64,000 nt of DNA from an uncultured Clostridia bacterium (GTDB taxonomy: Bacteria; Bacillota; Clostridia; Lachnospirales; Anaerotignaceae), in contig CAJTZO010000012.1 in NCBI GenBank assembly GCA_910583755.1, forward strand, positions 1 through 64,000. The letters run 5' to 3'. Positions 1 to 8,298 of this stretch are shown here, in pieces (position 1 is the first letter of the stretch; every line of letters starts with the position of its first letter). Position numbers and translations under genes: made by a program. Below the pieces are notes generated by a model, which did no database searches, had not been told where the DNA came from, and saw only the letters and a list, made by a program, of their open reading frames with translations.

Positions 1-7
1 ATAACAT

Positions 8-14
8 CTCCTTT
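8..14 (-). promoter_or_regulatory. Ribosome-binding site of a gene lying off the left edge
   Basis: On the minus strand the extreme left end reads AAAGGAG about seven bases before the window boundary. This is a canonical Shine-Dalgarno sequence, so a minus-strand gene probably starts just outside the window. Nothing of its coding sequence is visible. Confidence 0.35.
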
Positions 15-78
15 GTTATTAGTATGTCTTTATTCATCAATTTAATAACACTCTCGAAAAATTATATTAAATTTTAAG

Positions 79-114
79 CAAAAAAGGATGCACAATATAT
101 TTCAGTGCATCCTT
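79..114 (-). terminator. Rho-independent terminator downstream of the Cys-rich small gene
   Basis: A perfect 10-bp stem (AAGGATGCAC with GTGCATCCTT) around an 11-nt loop is followed on the minus strand by a run of T. It lies about 50 bases beyond the stop of the small minus-strand gene and is the obvious end of that transcript. Confidence 0.75.
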
Positions 115-161
115 CTTTGTTTAAAAAATACAGGCTTAATGTCCGCCTAAAAAATTACATT

Positions 162-335
162 TTAGCAGCCGCAGTTATTGCCGAGTTGATTATTATTATT
201 GCCACAGCAGCACAGTAATAATATAATCCATATCCATGAATTATCAAAACCGCCATTGTTGTTATTGCCACAGCAGCACAGCAATAATATAATCCATATC
301 CAGTTTTCTCCACATCCGCATCCAAATCCATTCAT
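162..335 (-). CDS. 57-aa Cys/Trp/Asn-rich tandem-repeat small protein
   Basis: A short gene starting ATG at 335, nine bases after AAGGAGG. The product contains two copies of a 16-residue block, WIWIILLLCCCGNNNN, at residues 12-27 and 34-49, with a 22-residue period. It opens with a Gly-Cys stretch and ends CGC. The hydrophobic Trp/Ile/Leu run followed by Cys-Cys-Cys suggests a membrane-active or disulfide- or metal-linked peptide. Small Clostridia proteins of this look are often labelled 'chorion class high-cysteine' by automatic pipelines, and a spore-surface role is possible but unproven. The two copies are almost identical in DNA (201-236 and 267-302), so the gene grew by recent internal duplication. 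It has its own terminator and no operon partners. Confidence 0.8.
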   Translation of the reverse strand: MNGFGCGCGENWIWIILLLCCCGNNNNGGFDNSWIWIILLLCCCGNNNNQLGNNCGC

Positions 336-441
336 ACCATAATACCTCCTTAAATTTAAGAAATGTTTCGTTACATCTCTATCTTATGAGGCATTTTGTA
401 AAATATTGCCTGTCTAACCAAAAAAATTTTGTCGTACAAGC

Positions 442-771
442 TCAAATTTCTGTTCTTTGATGAAATTGCTTTAAATTACTTTGTTTTAATTCTCTCTTTT
501 TTAATTCTTCAAATACATTATCCCATGTAATTTGTTGTTCAACCAAAAGAACAGAGAGATGATACAATAAATCAGACAATTCATAAATGATTTCATTTTT
601 ATCACTATTTTTGGAGGCAAGGATAGTTTCAGTTGCTTCTTCTCCAACTTTTTTTAATATTTTATCTATTCCTTTGTCAAACAAATAATTGGTATAAGAG
701 CCTTCTTTTGGTTGCTCTTTTCTATTTTGTATGATTTGATACAACTCATATAATACTTCTTTATTTTCCAT
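442..771 (-). CDS. hisE: Phosphoribosyl-ATP pyrophosphatase
   Basis: The 109-aa product matches HisE, the all-helical MazG-like enzyme that hydrolyses N1-(5-phosphoribosyl)-ATP to the AMP form in histidine synthesis, releasing pyrophosphate. The GEEATETILASKN stretch followed by ELSDLLYHLSVLL is the metal-binding helix pair typical of the family. It is the last gene of hisF-hisI-hisE on the minus strand, and its ATG overlaps the hisI stop by one base, so translation is coupled. HisE is separate from HisI here, whereas many bacteria have a HisIE fusion. The other his genes are not in the window. Confidence 0.93.
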   Translation of the reverse strand: MENKEVLYELYQIIQNRKEQPKEGSYTNYLFDKGIDKILKKVGEEATETILASKNSDKNEIIYELSDLLYHLSVLLVEQQITWDNVFEELKKRELKQSNLKQFHQRTEI

Positions 772-1106
772 TATAATATTTCCTCTCCTTTTTCATTTCT
801 ATAAAAGCAAGAACGTTTTCCAGTATGACAAGCTGCTCCTTTTTGGTCTATTTTGATTAAAACGGCATCAGCATCACAATCATACAAAATTTCTTTGACA
901 TACTGAAAATGTCCAGAGGTTTCTCCTTTGTGCCATAACTGTTTTCGACTTCTACTATAATAATGTACAGTTCCTTTTTGTAAGGTTAATTCCATTGCTT
1001 CTTTATTGGCATAGGCTAACATCAACACTTGATTATTTTCAAAATCTTGTGTGATAACAGGAATTAAGCCTTTTTCATCAAATTTTAATTCTTCTATAAA
1101 TGACAT
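771..1106 (-). CDS. hisI: Phosphoribosyl-AMP cyclohydrolase
   Basis: The 111-aa product is HisI, a zinc/magnesium enzyme that opens the adenine ring of phosphoribosyl-AMP in histidine synthesis. Visible signatures are the SRSRKQLWHKGETSG block, the DCDADA metal-binding loop and the C-terminal GAACHTGKRSCFYR with two conserved cysteines. Length is normal for a stand-alone HisI. It lies between hisF (about 100 bases upstream) and hisE (one-base overlap). The start is supported by a GAAAGGAGAAAT ribosome site just upstream on the minus strand. Confidence 0.95.
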   Translation of the reverse strand: MSFIEELKFDEKGLIPVITQDFENNQVLMLAYANKEAMELTLQKGTVHYYSRSRKQLWHKGETSGHFQYVKEILYDCDADAVLIKIDQKGAACHTGKRSCFYRNEKGEEIL

Positions 1107-1209
1107 TTATTTCTCCTTTCTACTCTCTTAAAAGAAAGGTCAATTATAAATAAAGATAAAGCTTTTGGTGTTACCCAAACCTACTAACTTTGTTGAAAAA
1201 ACTAGTATG

Positions 1210-1968
1210 TTATAATCTAATAGGAATTTGTTTTTGCTTCAAATAGTCTTTTAAGTCTTTGATTTCTAATTCTCTAAAATGGAATAAGGATGCTGCTAAT
1301 GCAGCGTCTGCTTGTCCTTCTGTCAACACATCATAAAAATGTTCTTTTTTTCCTGCACCACCAGATGCAATCACTGGTATTTTAACTTGAGAAGCGATTG
1401 TTTTTGTTAATGAAATATCATAACCATTTTTGACACCATCACAGTCCATACTGGTTAATAATATTTCACCAGCCCCTAGTTCTTCTGCTTCTAATGCCCA
1501 TTCCACAGCATCTCTACCAGTGTTGACTCTCCCACCATTCAAATAAACATCAAAACCACCATTTGCTCTTGCTTTAGCATCAATGGCAACCACAACACAT
1601 TGATTACCAAATTTTTCAGCAGCTTCTTTAATTAATTCTGGTCTTTTGAGCGCAGCACTATTGACAGAAATTTTATCTGCACCAGCACTTAATATTTTTC
1701 TAAAATCTTCGATTGTACGGATACCACCACCTACAGTAAGAGGAATAAATACTTGTTCTGCTGTCCTTTTAACAACATCTAACATAATATTTCTTGCATC
1801 AGAGGAAGCAGTAATATCTAAAAATACAAGTTCATCTGCCATAGATTGGTTATAGTAGGAGGCGATTTCTACAGGGTCGCCAGCATCCTTTAGATTGACA
1901 AAATGAACACCTTTTACAACACGCCCATTTTTTACATCCAGACATGGAATAATTCTTTTGGTATGCAT
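1210..1968 (-). CDS. hisF: Imidazole glycerol phosphate synthase, cyclase subunit
   Basis: The 252-aa TIM-barrel protein is HisF. With the glutaminase HisH it converts PRFAR and ammonia to imidazole glycerol phosphate and AICAR. It opens with RIIPCLDVKNGRVVKG, which contains the catalytic first aspartate, and carries the second aspartate in LTSMDCDGVKNGYD. The phosphate-binding ISVNSAAL and ASGGAG segments are intact. It is the first gene of the minus-strand hisF-hisI-hisE group, preceded by GAAAGGAG. Its usual partners hisH and hisA are not adjacent, so the histidine pathway is split across the chromosome. Confidence 0.96.
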   Translation of the reverse strand: MHTKRIIPCLDVKNGRVVKGVHFVNLKDAGDPVEIASYYNQSMADELVFLDITASSDARNIMLDVVKRTAEQVFIPLTVGGGIRTIEDFRKILSAGADKISVNSAALKRPELIKEAAEKFGNQCVVVAIDAKARANGGFDVYLNGGRVNTGRDAVEWALEAEELGAGEILLTSMDCDGVKNGYDISLTKTIASQVKIPVIASGGAGKKEHFYDVLTEGQADAALAASLFHFRELEIKDLKDYLKQKQIPIRL

Positions 1969-2007
1969 GATTTCTCCTTTCGTTGATACATAATTATTTA
2001 CAAAAGA

Positions 2008-2049
2008 ATTTTACACTAGTAAAGTATGTTTTGCAATGAAAATTGCAAA
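2008..2049 (-). promoter_or_regulatory. Promoter of hisF-hisI-hisE with an overlapping inverted repeat
   Basis: Minus-strand TTGCAA (2031-2036) and TAAAAT (2008-2013) are separated by 17 bases, a plausible sigma-A promoter about 40 bases upstream of hisF. The -35 box is one arm of a perfect 8-bp inverted repeat (TTTGCAAT, four-base spacer, ATTGCAAA; 2030-2049). That placement is typical of a repressor operator; the regulator is not identifiable from sequence. Confidence 0.5.
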
Positions 2050-2170
2050 TTTTTGGGATAAACAGAAAGGATATGGTTATGATAAAGAAAAATGGTTTTA
2101 TTGTGATTTGAAAGATATAGTTTAAACTTTTATCAATTTTTTGAAAAAATGCAAGCATGTTGTTATTTAT

Positions 2171-2215
2171 TGATAATAATTATTATTGACAAAATGCACG
2201 ATGTTTTAGTATAAT
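2171..2215 (+). promoter_or_regulatory. Flavodiiron gene promoter with Fur/PerR-family box
   Basis: TTGACA (2186-2191) and TATAAT (2210-2215) are both perfect, 18 bases apart. Directly upstream, touching the -35 box, is TGATAAT-A-ATTATTA (2171-2185). It matches the Fur 7-1-7 consensus at 14 of 15 positions and the PerR consensus at 13 of 15. A Fur-family repressor, peroxide- or iron-sensing, is therefore expected to control the oxygen-reductase gene. Confidence 0.7.
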
Positions 2216-2313
2216 AAAATAACAACAATTAGAAAAATTACCAACATTAATTTTGTCATATTCTGTTAAATTGACAGATGTGATAAAATGGAAAACAAGA
2301 GAGGAGAACTTGA

Positions 2314-4836
2314 ATGAAAGCTTATCAATTAAAACAAGATTTATACTGGGCAGGTGTATTAGACAAAAATTTAAGAGTGTTTGACATTATTATGGAGACA
2401 GAATTTGGTACAACCTACAATTCTTATGTTTTAAAAGGTAGCGAAAAAACAGTGATTGTAGAGACCGCTAAAGTAAAATTTTTTGATGAGTATTTACAAA
2501 AATTGCAGGAAGTTGTGGATATTAATGAGATAGATTATGTCATTATGAATCATACAGAGCCTGACCATGCAGGTAGTATTGTGAAATTGGTAGAAATGAA
2601 TCCTCGCATTTGTGTTGTTGCAACAGCTTGCGCAATTGGATTTTTGAAAAATATCATTAACCATGATTTTTATAGCATTGCTGTAAAAGAAAATGATACC
2701 TTATCCTTAGGAAATAAAACATTGCAATTTATGCTTTTACCAAATTTACACTGGCCTGATACCATGTATACTTATGTGAAAGAAGACAAACTTTTGTTTA
2801 CTTGTGACTCTTTTGGTTCTCACTATTGTCTGGATGATATTGTTTTAAGCAAATTGACAGACAATGATGGATATATGAGAGCAACAAAGTATTATTTTGA
2901 TAATATTATTGGACCTTTCAAACCTTTTATGCTGAAAGCTTTAGACCGTATTAAAGATTTAGAAATTGATATGATTTGTACTGGACATGGTCCTGTTATT
3001 GACAGCAGAATTGACGAAATAAAAGAAACTTATAAAAAATGGTGTACTGTAATAAATCCAAATTCTAAAAAGACAGTTGTTATTCCTTATGTTTCTGCTT
3101 ATGGTTATACCGGACAGCTTGCAGAAGAAATTAAAAAAGGTATCCAAGACAGTGGCGATATTGATGTTAGAATTTATGATATGGTAACATCTGACCAAGG
3201 AAAAGTATTAGAAGAATTAGGATTTGCAGATGGTATTTTATTTGGTACTCCAACCATTGTTGGTGAAGCATTAAAACCTATCTGGGATTTGACAACCTCT
3301 ATTTTTGCAGGAACACATGGCGGAAAATTAGCAAGTGCTTTTGGTAGCTATGGCTGGAGTGGAGAAGGTGTCCCTCACATCATCGAAAGACTCAAACAAC
3401 TTCGTATGAAAGTGGTAGAGGGTTATCGTATTAAGTTACGTCCCGGTGAAAATGATTTAACAGGCGCTTATGAATATGGTTATAATTTTGGTTGTGTTCT
3501 GCAAAACAAAGAAAATCCATTAAAGTCTGCGAAAAAGAAATTAGTAAAATGTCTTGTATGTGGCGAAATATTCCCTGAAGGTTTAGATACTTGCCCTGTA
3601 TGTGGCGTTGGTCCTGAAAATTTTGTATCTGTAGAATTGAATGTATCTGATTATCAAAATGATACAGAAGAAAAATTTGTTATCATTGGTAATGGTGCAG
3701 CAGGCTTTAATGCAGCAAAAGAAATTCGCAGTAGAAATAAAACTTGTAGCATTACTATGATTGCGAAAGAACCATATATCAGTTATAATCGTCCTATGTT
3801 GACAAAAACATTGCTAGCAGGTGTTTCTGCAAAACAATTAGTAATTGAAAAACAAGGATGGTATGAAGAAAATAACATCAATGTAATGTTAAATGAAGAA
3901 GTAAAATCTATTGATAGTGCGAAAAAAGAAATTGCATTAGCAAGTGGCGGAACAATAGCATATGACAAATGTATTTATGCACTTGGTGCAGAATGTTTTG
4001 TACCACCAATTAAAGGCGCTGATAAACCAGAAGTTATTACCATTCGTAACATTGCTGATGCAGAAAAAGTTAGAAAATTGTTAAAAACAGCAAAAAATGC
4101 AGTTGTTATCGGTGGTGGCGTACTTGGCTTGGAAGCAGCTTGGGAAATCAGAAAAGCAAATTGCCATGTGACAATTGTAGAAATGATGACAAGTTTGATG
4201 AGTCGTCAGCTTGACAGTGAAGCAAGTGAAATGATATTAAAAGCAGCCGAAAAACAGGGTATTGTCATGAAACTTGGTGCAACTGTAGAAGGCATTGAAG
4301 GAGAAAGCAGTGTAACAGGCGTAAAACTGGGTGGTGGAGAAGTGATTCCAGCAGATGTTGTGATTATTTCCAGTGGTGTAAGAGCGAATGTTGCGATAGC
4401 CAAAGAAGCAGGTGTAACCATTAACAGAGCAATCGTTGTGAATGAAAAAATGGAAACAAATGTAAAAGATATCTATGCTTGTGGTGACTGTGCAGAATTT
4501 GACAATATTAATTATGCACTTTGGTCTGAAGCAGCAGAAATGGGTAAAGTTGCAGGTGCAAATGCTGCAGGAGAAGAAACTGCTTATCAAACAATTTCTG
4601 CACCTTTGTCTTTCCATGGTATGGATACAAGTTTGTATGCATTGGGCGACAATGGCAAAAATCCAAACAGAAAATATAAAACAGTAGTATTTAAAGATGA
4701 TGCAAAACACACCTTTGAAAAATATTATTTTGCAAATAAGAGATTAGTTGGTGTAACACTTATTGGTGATACCTCTAAAATGGCAAAAGTAACAGAAGCT
4801 TTACAAAAACCAGCATTGTTTGATGAATTATTTTAA
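2314..4836 (+). CDS. Class F flavodiiron protein: beta-lactamase-like/flavodoxin/rubredoxin/NADH reductase fusion
   Basis: An 840-aa cytoplasmic enzyme that should take electrons from NADH and reduce O2 to water, possibly also NO. Domains in order: metallo-beta-lactamase-like core (about 1-250) with diiron ligands H80-E82-D84, H146, D165 and H225; FMN flavodoxin (about 253-400); a short-spaced rubredoxin with C413/C416 and C427/C430; and an FAD/NAD(P) rubredoxin-reductase domain (from about 453, GxGxxG at 459-464). This matches FDP class F known from clostridia such as C. difficile. One polypeptide thus holds the whole electron chain. It starts at ATG after GAGAGGAG, has its own promoter with a Fur/PerR-type box and its own terminator, and is monocistronic. 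Role: oxygen detoxification in an anaerobe. Confidence 0.95.
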   Translation: MKAYQLKQDLYWAGVLDKNLRVFDIIMETEFGTTYNSYVLKGSEKTVIVETAKVKFFDEYLQKLQEVVDINEIDYVIMNHTEPDHAGSIVKLVEMNPRICVVATACAIGFLKNIINHDFYSIAVKENDTLSLGNKTLQFMLLPNLHWPDTMYTYVKEDKLLFTCDSFGSHYCLDDIVLSKLTDNDGYMRATKYYFDNIIGPFKPFMLKALDRIKDLEIDMICTGHGPVIDSRIDEIKETYKKWCTVINPNSKKTVVIPYVSAYGYTGQLAEEIKKGIQDSGDIDVRIYDMVTSDQGKVLEELGFADGILFGTPTIVGEALKPIWDLTTSIFAGTHGGKLASAFGSYGWSGEGVPHIIERLKQLRMKVVEGYRIKLRPGENDLTGAYEYGYNFGCVLQNKENPLKSAKKKLVKCLVCGEIFPEGLDTCPVCGVGPENFVSVELNVSDYQNDTEEKFVIIGNGAAGFNAAKEIRSRNKTCSITMIAKEPYISYNRPMLTKTLLAGVSAKQLVIEKQGWYEENNINVMLNEEVKSIDSAKKEIALASGGTIAYDKCIYALGAECFVPPIKGADKPEVITIRNIADAEKVRKLLKTAKNAVVIGGGVLGLEAAWEIRKANCHVTIVEMMTSLMSRQLDSEASEMILKAAEKQGIVMKLGATVEGIEGESSVTGVKLGGGEVIPADVVIISSGVRANVAIAKEAGVTINRAIVVNEKMETNVKDIYACGDCAEFDNINYALWSEAAEMGKVAGANAAGEETAYQTISAPLSFHGMDTSLYALGDNGKNPNRKYKTVVFKDDAKHTFEKYYFANKRLVGVTLIGDTSKMAKVTEALQKPALFDELF

Positions 4837-4845
4837 TTAATATAG

Positions 4846-4879
4846 AAGCCCTCAAGGATTGTATTGTTTGAGGGCTTTT
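4846..4879 (+). terminator. Terminator of the flavodiiron gene
   Basis: A perfect 10-bp stem (AAGCCCTCAA with TTGAGGGCTT) with a 12-nt loop and a short T run lies 10 bases after the stop codon. It also separates this gene from the converging minus-strand TPR gene. Confidence 0.8.
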
Positions 4880-4921
4880 GCTTGTTTCAAACTCTATTTA
4901 TAAAAATACAACCTCCGTTTT

Positions 4922-6304
4922 TTATTTTTTTTGTTGAAATGATTTTTTTAAAAGGCGAATTATTTTTTTTCGACATAGGTGTGCTTCTTTTTGATAAAAA
5001 TTTGTTTTTATATCCCGTGAAATTTGTGCAAGAACTATCTCATAATTTAAAATTGCTTTTTGATATTCTTCTAAATGATAGTAACTATTTCCACGATTAT
5101 AGTAGATAGAGGATAAATTAGGATTCATTGCTTCTGCTTTTTCACAGTCGGCAAGTGCTTTTTGATATTCTCCAATTTTATTATAACTATGACTGCGATT
5201 GCTATAGGCTTCTGCAAAATAAGGTTTTAATAAAATGGTTTTTGTCAAATCATCAATGGCTTTGTTATCTTCTCCTAATTTGTCATAACTATAGGCACGT
5301 CGATAATATGCTCCAGCAAAATTTGGGCTTAAGGCGATGGATTTTGTGAAATCTTCAACGGCGTTTTGATATTCTTTTAATTGTTCATAGACACAAGCCC
5401 GTTTATAATAGGGTCTGGCAAAGTCTGGATTTTTTTGTATTGCTTCACTTAATTTTTTAATTGCGATTGTATATTTTTTCCAATAGATAGCTTCTTTTGC
5501 AGCTGCCATTATTTTTTCATAATCCTTTTGAAATCCGTAAATATATTCCTTAACATAATCATAATAGATTTCTGCACTACATGGATTTAATGCAATTTCT
5601 TCACATTTCTCATAAATAATTTCAGTGCCTCTAATCCAATCAGCATAAAAATTTTCTAGCGTTTTGCTTTTTTGCTTTATAGGGGAAAATATATATTCTG
5701 GAAAAAGACTTTCTTTTTGCAGAAAGTGATAACGTTGGTAAATTTTTTTTAAATCCGTTTCTTTTTGTAAATATTCGATGTCCGTTTTTTCTCTTGTATA
5801 TTCTAAATGGTAAAGTTTATGTTCTACAACAAAACTCGAAGAAGATTTTAGATATTCTAAACATGACTGATAGTTTTTTTTATGATTTTTTTGTTCTTCT
5901 TCCCAACAATTATGAAGAAAATAGGCTATGATTTCAAAAGCTGCTCCAAAACCTATTAAAAATACTTCATCATCTTCTGCCAAGGATGGAAGAAGGACAT
6001 GAATTTTTTCTATTAATTTTGATAGTATATCATTTTTATCTTGAGAAGCGTAATTGTTTTGATACTCCTCTGCATAATCCGATTCATCCATTATAATACA
6101 AGGGTGTTTTGTGCCAGTTATAACATAATCCCAATAGTTTTCTATCAAATGTTGTAATACTTTATCATATGTTCCTTTGGTGTACTTTTGATAAGAATAA
6201 AATAATCTTTCTAGTAAGGTTAATAAAAATAGTTTTTGCTGGATAAGTGTTAAATTTTTTAACCTATTTTCAATATCAATTTTTTTTGCTTGGTTCTGTT
6301 CCAT
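4922..6304 (-). CDS. TPR-repeat protein with an unassigned N-terminal domain
   Basis: 460 aa, no signal peptide or membrane segment. The C-terminal part (about 265-440) holds at least four tetratricopeptide repeats with classic positions, for example PDFARPYYKRACVYEQLKEY, then PNFAGAYYRRAYSYDKLGED and PNLSSIYYNRGNSYYHLEEY. TPR arrays are protein-binding scaffolds. The helical N-terminal 250 residues (ERLFYSYQKY, AFEIIAYFLH) I do not assign; faint resemblance to DUF416/YjaG-like proteins is only a guess. It starts at ATG after AAGGGAGG, just past a terminator that ends the dsdA-DUF3781 transcript, so it may depend on read-through or a local promoter. No specific function can be given. Confidence 0.8.
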   Translation of the reverse strand: MEQNQAKKIDIENRLKNLTLIQQKLFLLTLLERLFYSYQKYTKGTYDKVLQHLIENYWDYVITGTKHPCIIMDESDYAEEYQNNYASQDKNDILSKLIEKIHVLLPSLAEDDEVFLIGFGAAFEIIAYFLHNCWEEEQKNHKKNYQSCLEYLKSSSSFVVEHKLYHLEYTREKTDIEYLQKETDLKKIYQRYHFLQKESLFPEYIFSPIKQKSKTLENFYADWIRGTEIIYEKCEEIALNPCSAEIYYDYVKEYIYGFQKDYEKIMAAAKEAIYWKKYTIAIKKLSEAIQKNPDFARPYYKRACVYEQLKEYQNAVEDFTKSIALSPNFAGAYYRRAYSYDKLGEDNKAIDDLTKTILLKPYFAEAYSNRSHSYNKIGEYQKALADCEKAEAMNPNLSSIYYNRGNSYYHLEEYQKAILNYEIVLAQISRDIKTNFYQKEAHLCRKKIIRLLKKSFQQKK

Positions 6305-6322
6305 AAATACCTCCCTTGTTTT

Positions 6323-6356
6323 AAAAAACCCTCCCTTTGTAAAGCCAAAGAGAGGG
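6323..6356 (-). terminator. Terminator between the DUF3781 gene and the TPR gene
   Basis: On the minus strand an 11-bp stem (CCCTCTCTTTG with CAAAGGGAGGG, one mismatch) and a six-base loop are followed by TTTTTT. It lies 15 bases after the DUF3781 stop and directly before the TPR gene's ribosome site. Confidence 0.75.
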
Positions 6357-6370
6357 GTGTATGTTAGAGA

Positions 6371-6610
6371 TTATTTTGATTTATGGGCTGTAATAATGGT
6401 ATAAGCAGAAGCGTTTACGGTTATTTCATACGGTTCTATTGTGATATACCAGTTTTTCCCCCTTTTTTCTATGACTGCATGGCTATCTAAAATTTTTGTT
6501 TTACACCACAAAACAACATTTTCTATTTCTAAAGATAAATTGTTTTTGATGCGTTTAGTGCCTAGCTCTGTTGTGTGAAGTTTTTCAATGTTTTGTATTA
6601 AATCATTCAT
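6371..6610 (-). CDS. DUF3781 family protein
   Basis: The 79-aa protein carries the DUF3781 pattern: LHTTELGTKRIKNNL near the N-terminus, a VVLWCKTKI segment, a GKNWYI turn and the C-terminal INAxSYTIITAHK-like ending (here VNASAYTIITAHK). The family is small, cytosolic and of unknown function. Its start is three bases after the dsdA stop, so it is the distal gene of a dsdA operon. A link to D-amino-acid metabolism is inference from position only. Confidence 0.8.
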   Translation of the reverse strand: MNDLIQNIEKLHTTELGTKRIKNNLSLEIENVVLWCKTKILDSHAVIEKRGKNWYITIEPYEITVNASAYTIITAHKSK

Positions 6611-6613
6611 AAT

Positions 6614-7939
6614 TTATAAGTAAGTATTCATATATTCTTTTCTAATTTCTTCTGGTACAAGGCTGCCACCTGTTGCCCATGCAATATGAACAGAATGCTC
6701 CATCGGAATATTATGCTTTTGAATATATTGTTTTGCTTCCTCACATTGGAACAAATCAACAACACCCATAAAAGAAGCACAAGCAGATGGCTCTAAAAAG
6801 ATATTTTCTGTATTCACAATATCCCTCATAAAATCATAGATTCTTCGGTCTTCTAATGTCATTTCACCACTTAAAATATTTGTCATAACACCACCAACAA
6901 ATCCAGAAGGTCTGCCAACAGCTAAACCATCAGCATGTGTTTGTCCAGAAAGTCCAAAATCTTGTACACAAACTTTGTTTTGCATACCAGATGCCATACC
7001 TAACAACATACAAGGTGCTGGTGTGGTTTCTACAAAGAAGACATGCACATTATCCCCAAAGATTTGCTTTAAACCAAAGGTAACACCACCCGGTGCACCA
7101 CCAACACCACAAGGAATGTATACAAACAATGGATGCTGCTGGTCAATGGTAATACCTTTTTGCTCAAACTGTGCTTTTAGACGTTTGGCAGCAACAGCGT
7201 AACCTAAAAAGAGGGTAACAGAATTTTCATCATCAACAAAGTAACTGCTTGGGTCTGCATCGGATTCTTTTCTGCCGACTTCAACTGCTTTACTATAATC
7301 GTCTGCATATTCTACTACAACAGCACCTCTTTGACGTAACAAGTCTTTTTTCCATTGTTTTGCGTCAGCAGACATATGCACAATTACATGGAAACCGAGT
7401 GCAGCACTCGTAATACCAATACTCATGCCCAAGTTACCAGTAGAACCCACTTGAATTTTAAATTGGTGAAAAAATGCTTTCATTTCATCACTGGTAAATT
7501 TGCTGTAATCATCTGTTATGCTTATTTTTCCGTGTTCGATTGCTAAGTCTTCCGCATGTTTTAATACTTCATAAATACCACCACGTGCTTTGATAGAACC
7601 AGAGATTGCTAAATGACTATCTTGTTTTACCAAAAGTTTGCCTGCAATGGAAACATGATATTCTTTTTCTAATTGCTTTTTCATGTTTGGAATTTCTGTT
7701 AAAGGAGATTCAATTAATCCATTATTCGCTTCTGTTTCTGGAAAGCATTTTTTAATAAAAGGAGCAAAACGAGCAAGTCTTTTTTCTGCATCTTCTATGT
7801 CAGACATAGATAAATTGATTTTTGATAGTGCTGTTTGGCTATCTTCTAGGTTTTCATTTAGCCAAAAAACTTCTTCTTGTGCAGCGATTTTTTTCAGTAA
7901 TTCCTTGTTTTTCATTTGTTCCCAAAGTTCTTTTTGCAT
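6614..7939 (-). CDS. dsdA: D-serine dehydratase (D-serine ammonia-lyase)
   Basis: The 441-aa product is DsdA, a fold-type II PLP enzyme that converts D-serine to pyruvate and ammonia. K117 in SGSIKARGG is the expected PLP Schiff-base lysine; the glycine-rich CGVGGAPGG loop binds the cofactor phosphate. STGNLGMSIG and the C-terminal WATGGSLVP are conserved in the family, and length is normal (E. coli enzyme about 440). Translation starts at ATG after AAAGGGTGG. It heads an operon with the DUF3781 gene. No dsdC (LysR) or dsdX neighbour is present. Its promoter carries a direct repeat that could bind an unknown regulator. Confidence 0.95.
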   Translation of the reverse strand: MQKELWEQMKNKELLKKIAAQEEVFWLNENLEDSQTALSKINLSMSDIEDAEKRLARFAPFIKKCFPETEANNGLIESPLTEIPNMKKQLEKEYHVSIAGKLLVKQDSHLAISGSIKARGGIYEVLKHAEDLAIEHGKISITDDYSKFTSDEMKAFFHQFKIQVGSTGNLGMSIGITSAALGFHVIVHMSADAKQWKKDLLRQRGAVVVEYADDYSKAVEVGRKESDADPSSYFVDDENSVTLFLGYAVAAKRLKAQFEQKGITIDQQHPLFVYIPCGVGGAPGGVTFGLKQIFGDNVHVFFVETTPAPCMLLGMASGMQNKVCVQDFGLSGQTHADGLAVGRPSGFVGGVMTNILSGEMTLEDRRIYDFMRDIVNTENIFLEPSACASFMGVVDLFQCEEAKQYIQKHNIPMEHSVHIAWATGGSLVPEEIRKEYMNTYL

Positions 7940-7971
7940 GTATATCCACCCTTTCTATTGTATATAATATG

Positions 7972-8023
7972 AGTATATCGGAAAAAGATTCATTGAGCAA
8001 GAAGCATTTTTTCTTTGAGCAAG
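7972..8023 (-). promoter_or_regulatory. dsdA promoter with 22-bp-spaced direct repeats
   Basis: Minus-strand TTGCTC (7995-8000) and TATACT (7972-7977) with a 17-base spacer make a plausible promoter. The 9-base sequence TTGAGCAAG (plus strand) occurs at 7993-8001 and 8015-8023, exactly 22 bases apart, two helical turns, with the nearer copy overlapping the -35 box. This arrangement suggests a dimeric activator or repressor site. Confidence 0.5.
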
Positions 8024-8178
8024 TGCTATAAAAATACTATACTGTTTTTTAACAGTATGACGATAAAAAATAAAAAATAGAAAATAGAATGCACGATATT
8101 ATGGATATTGTTTCACAAGACTTGATTTCTATAAAAAAATTTTAGTTACTTTTTTATTTGTATACATTTGGAAATGGC

Positions 8179-8207
8179 TTGAAAATTTTAGAAAAATCAG
8201 TTATAAT
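8179..8207 (+). promoter_or_regulatory. Promoter of the cggR-glycolytic operon
   Basis: TTGAAA (8179-8184) and TATAAT (8202-8207) are separated by 17 bases. Transcription would start near 8214, about 50 bases before the CggR operator, so the repressor would sit downstream of the start site and act as a roadblock, as known for Bacillus subtilis CggR. The remainder of 7940-8178 holds the dsdA control region and a small inverted repeat at 8039-8058. Confidence 0.8.
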
Positions 8208-8263
8208 AAATACAAGCCTATTAGATGTGCAATCCTACTGATAGGTTTTCCTTTAGAGACAGG

Positions 8264-8298
8264 TGGGACGAAAAATGAAAGGTGGGACGCATTATGTC
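8264..8298 (+). promoter_or_regulatory. CggR operator (tandem direct repeat)
   Basis: Two half-sites in direct repeat: TGGGAC, six bases, TGAA at 8264-8279, then TGGGAC, six bases, TGTC at 8283-8298. The B. subtilis CggR operator, from memory, is CGGGAC-N6-TGTC repeated with a 20-base period; here the period is 19. The second half-site contains the ribosome site and the start codon of cggR, so operator and translation start overlap. Confidence 0.8.
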
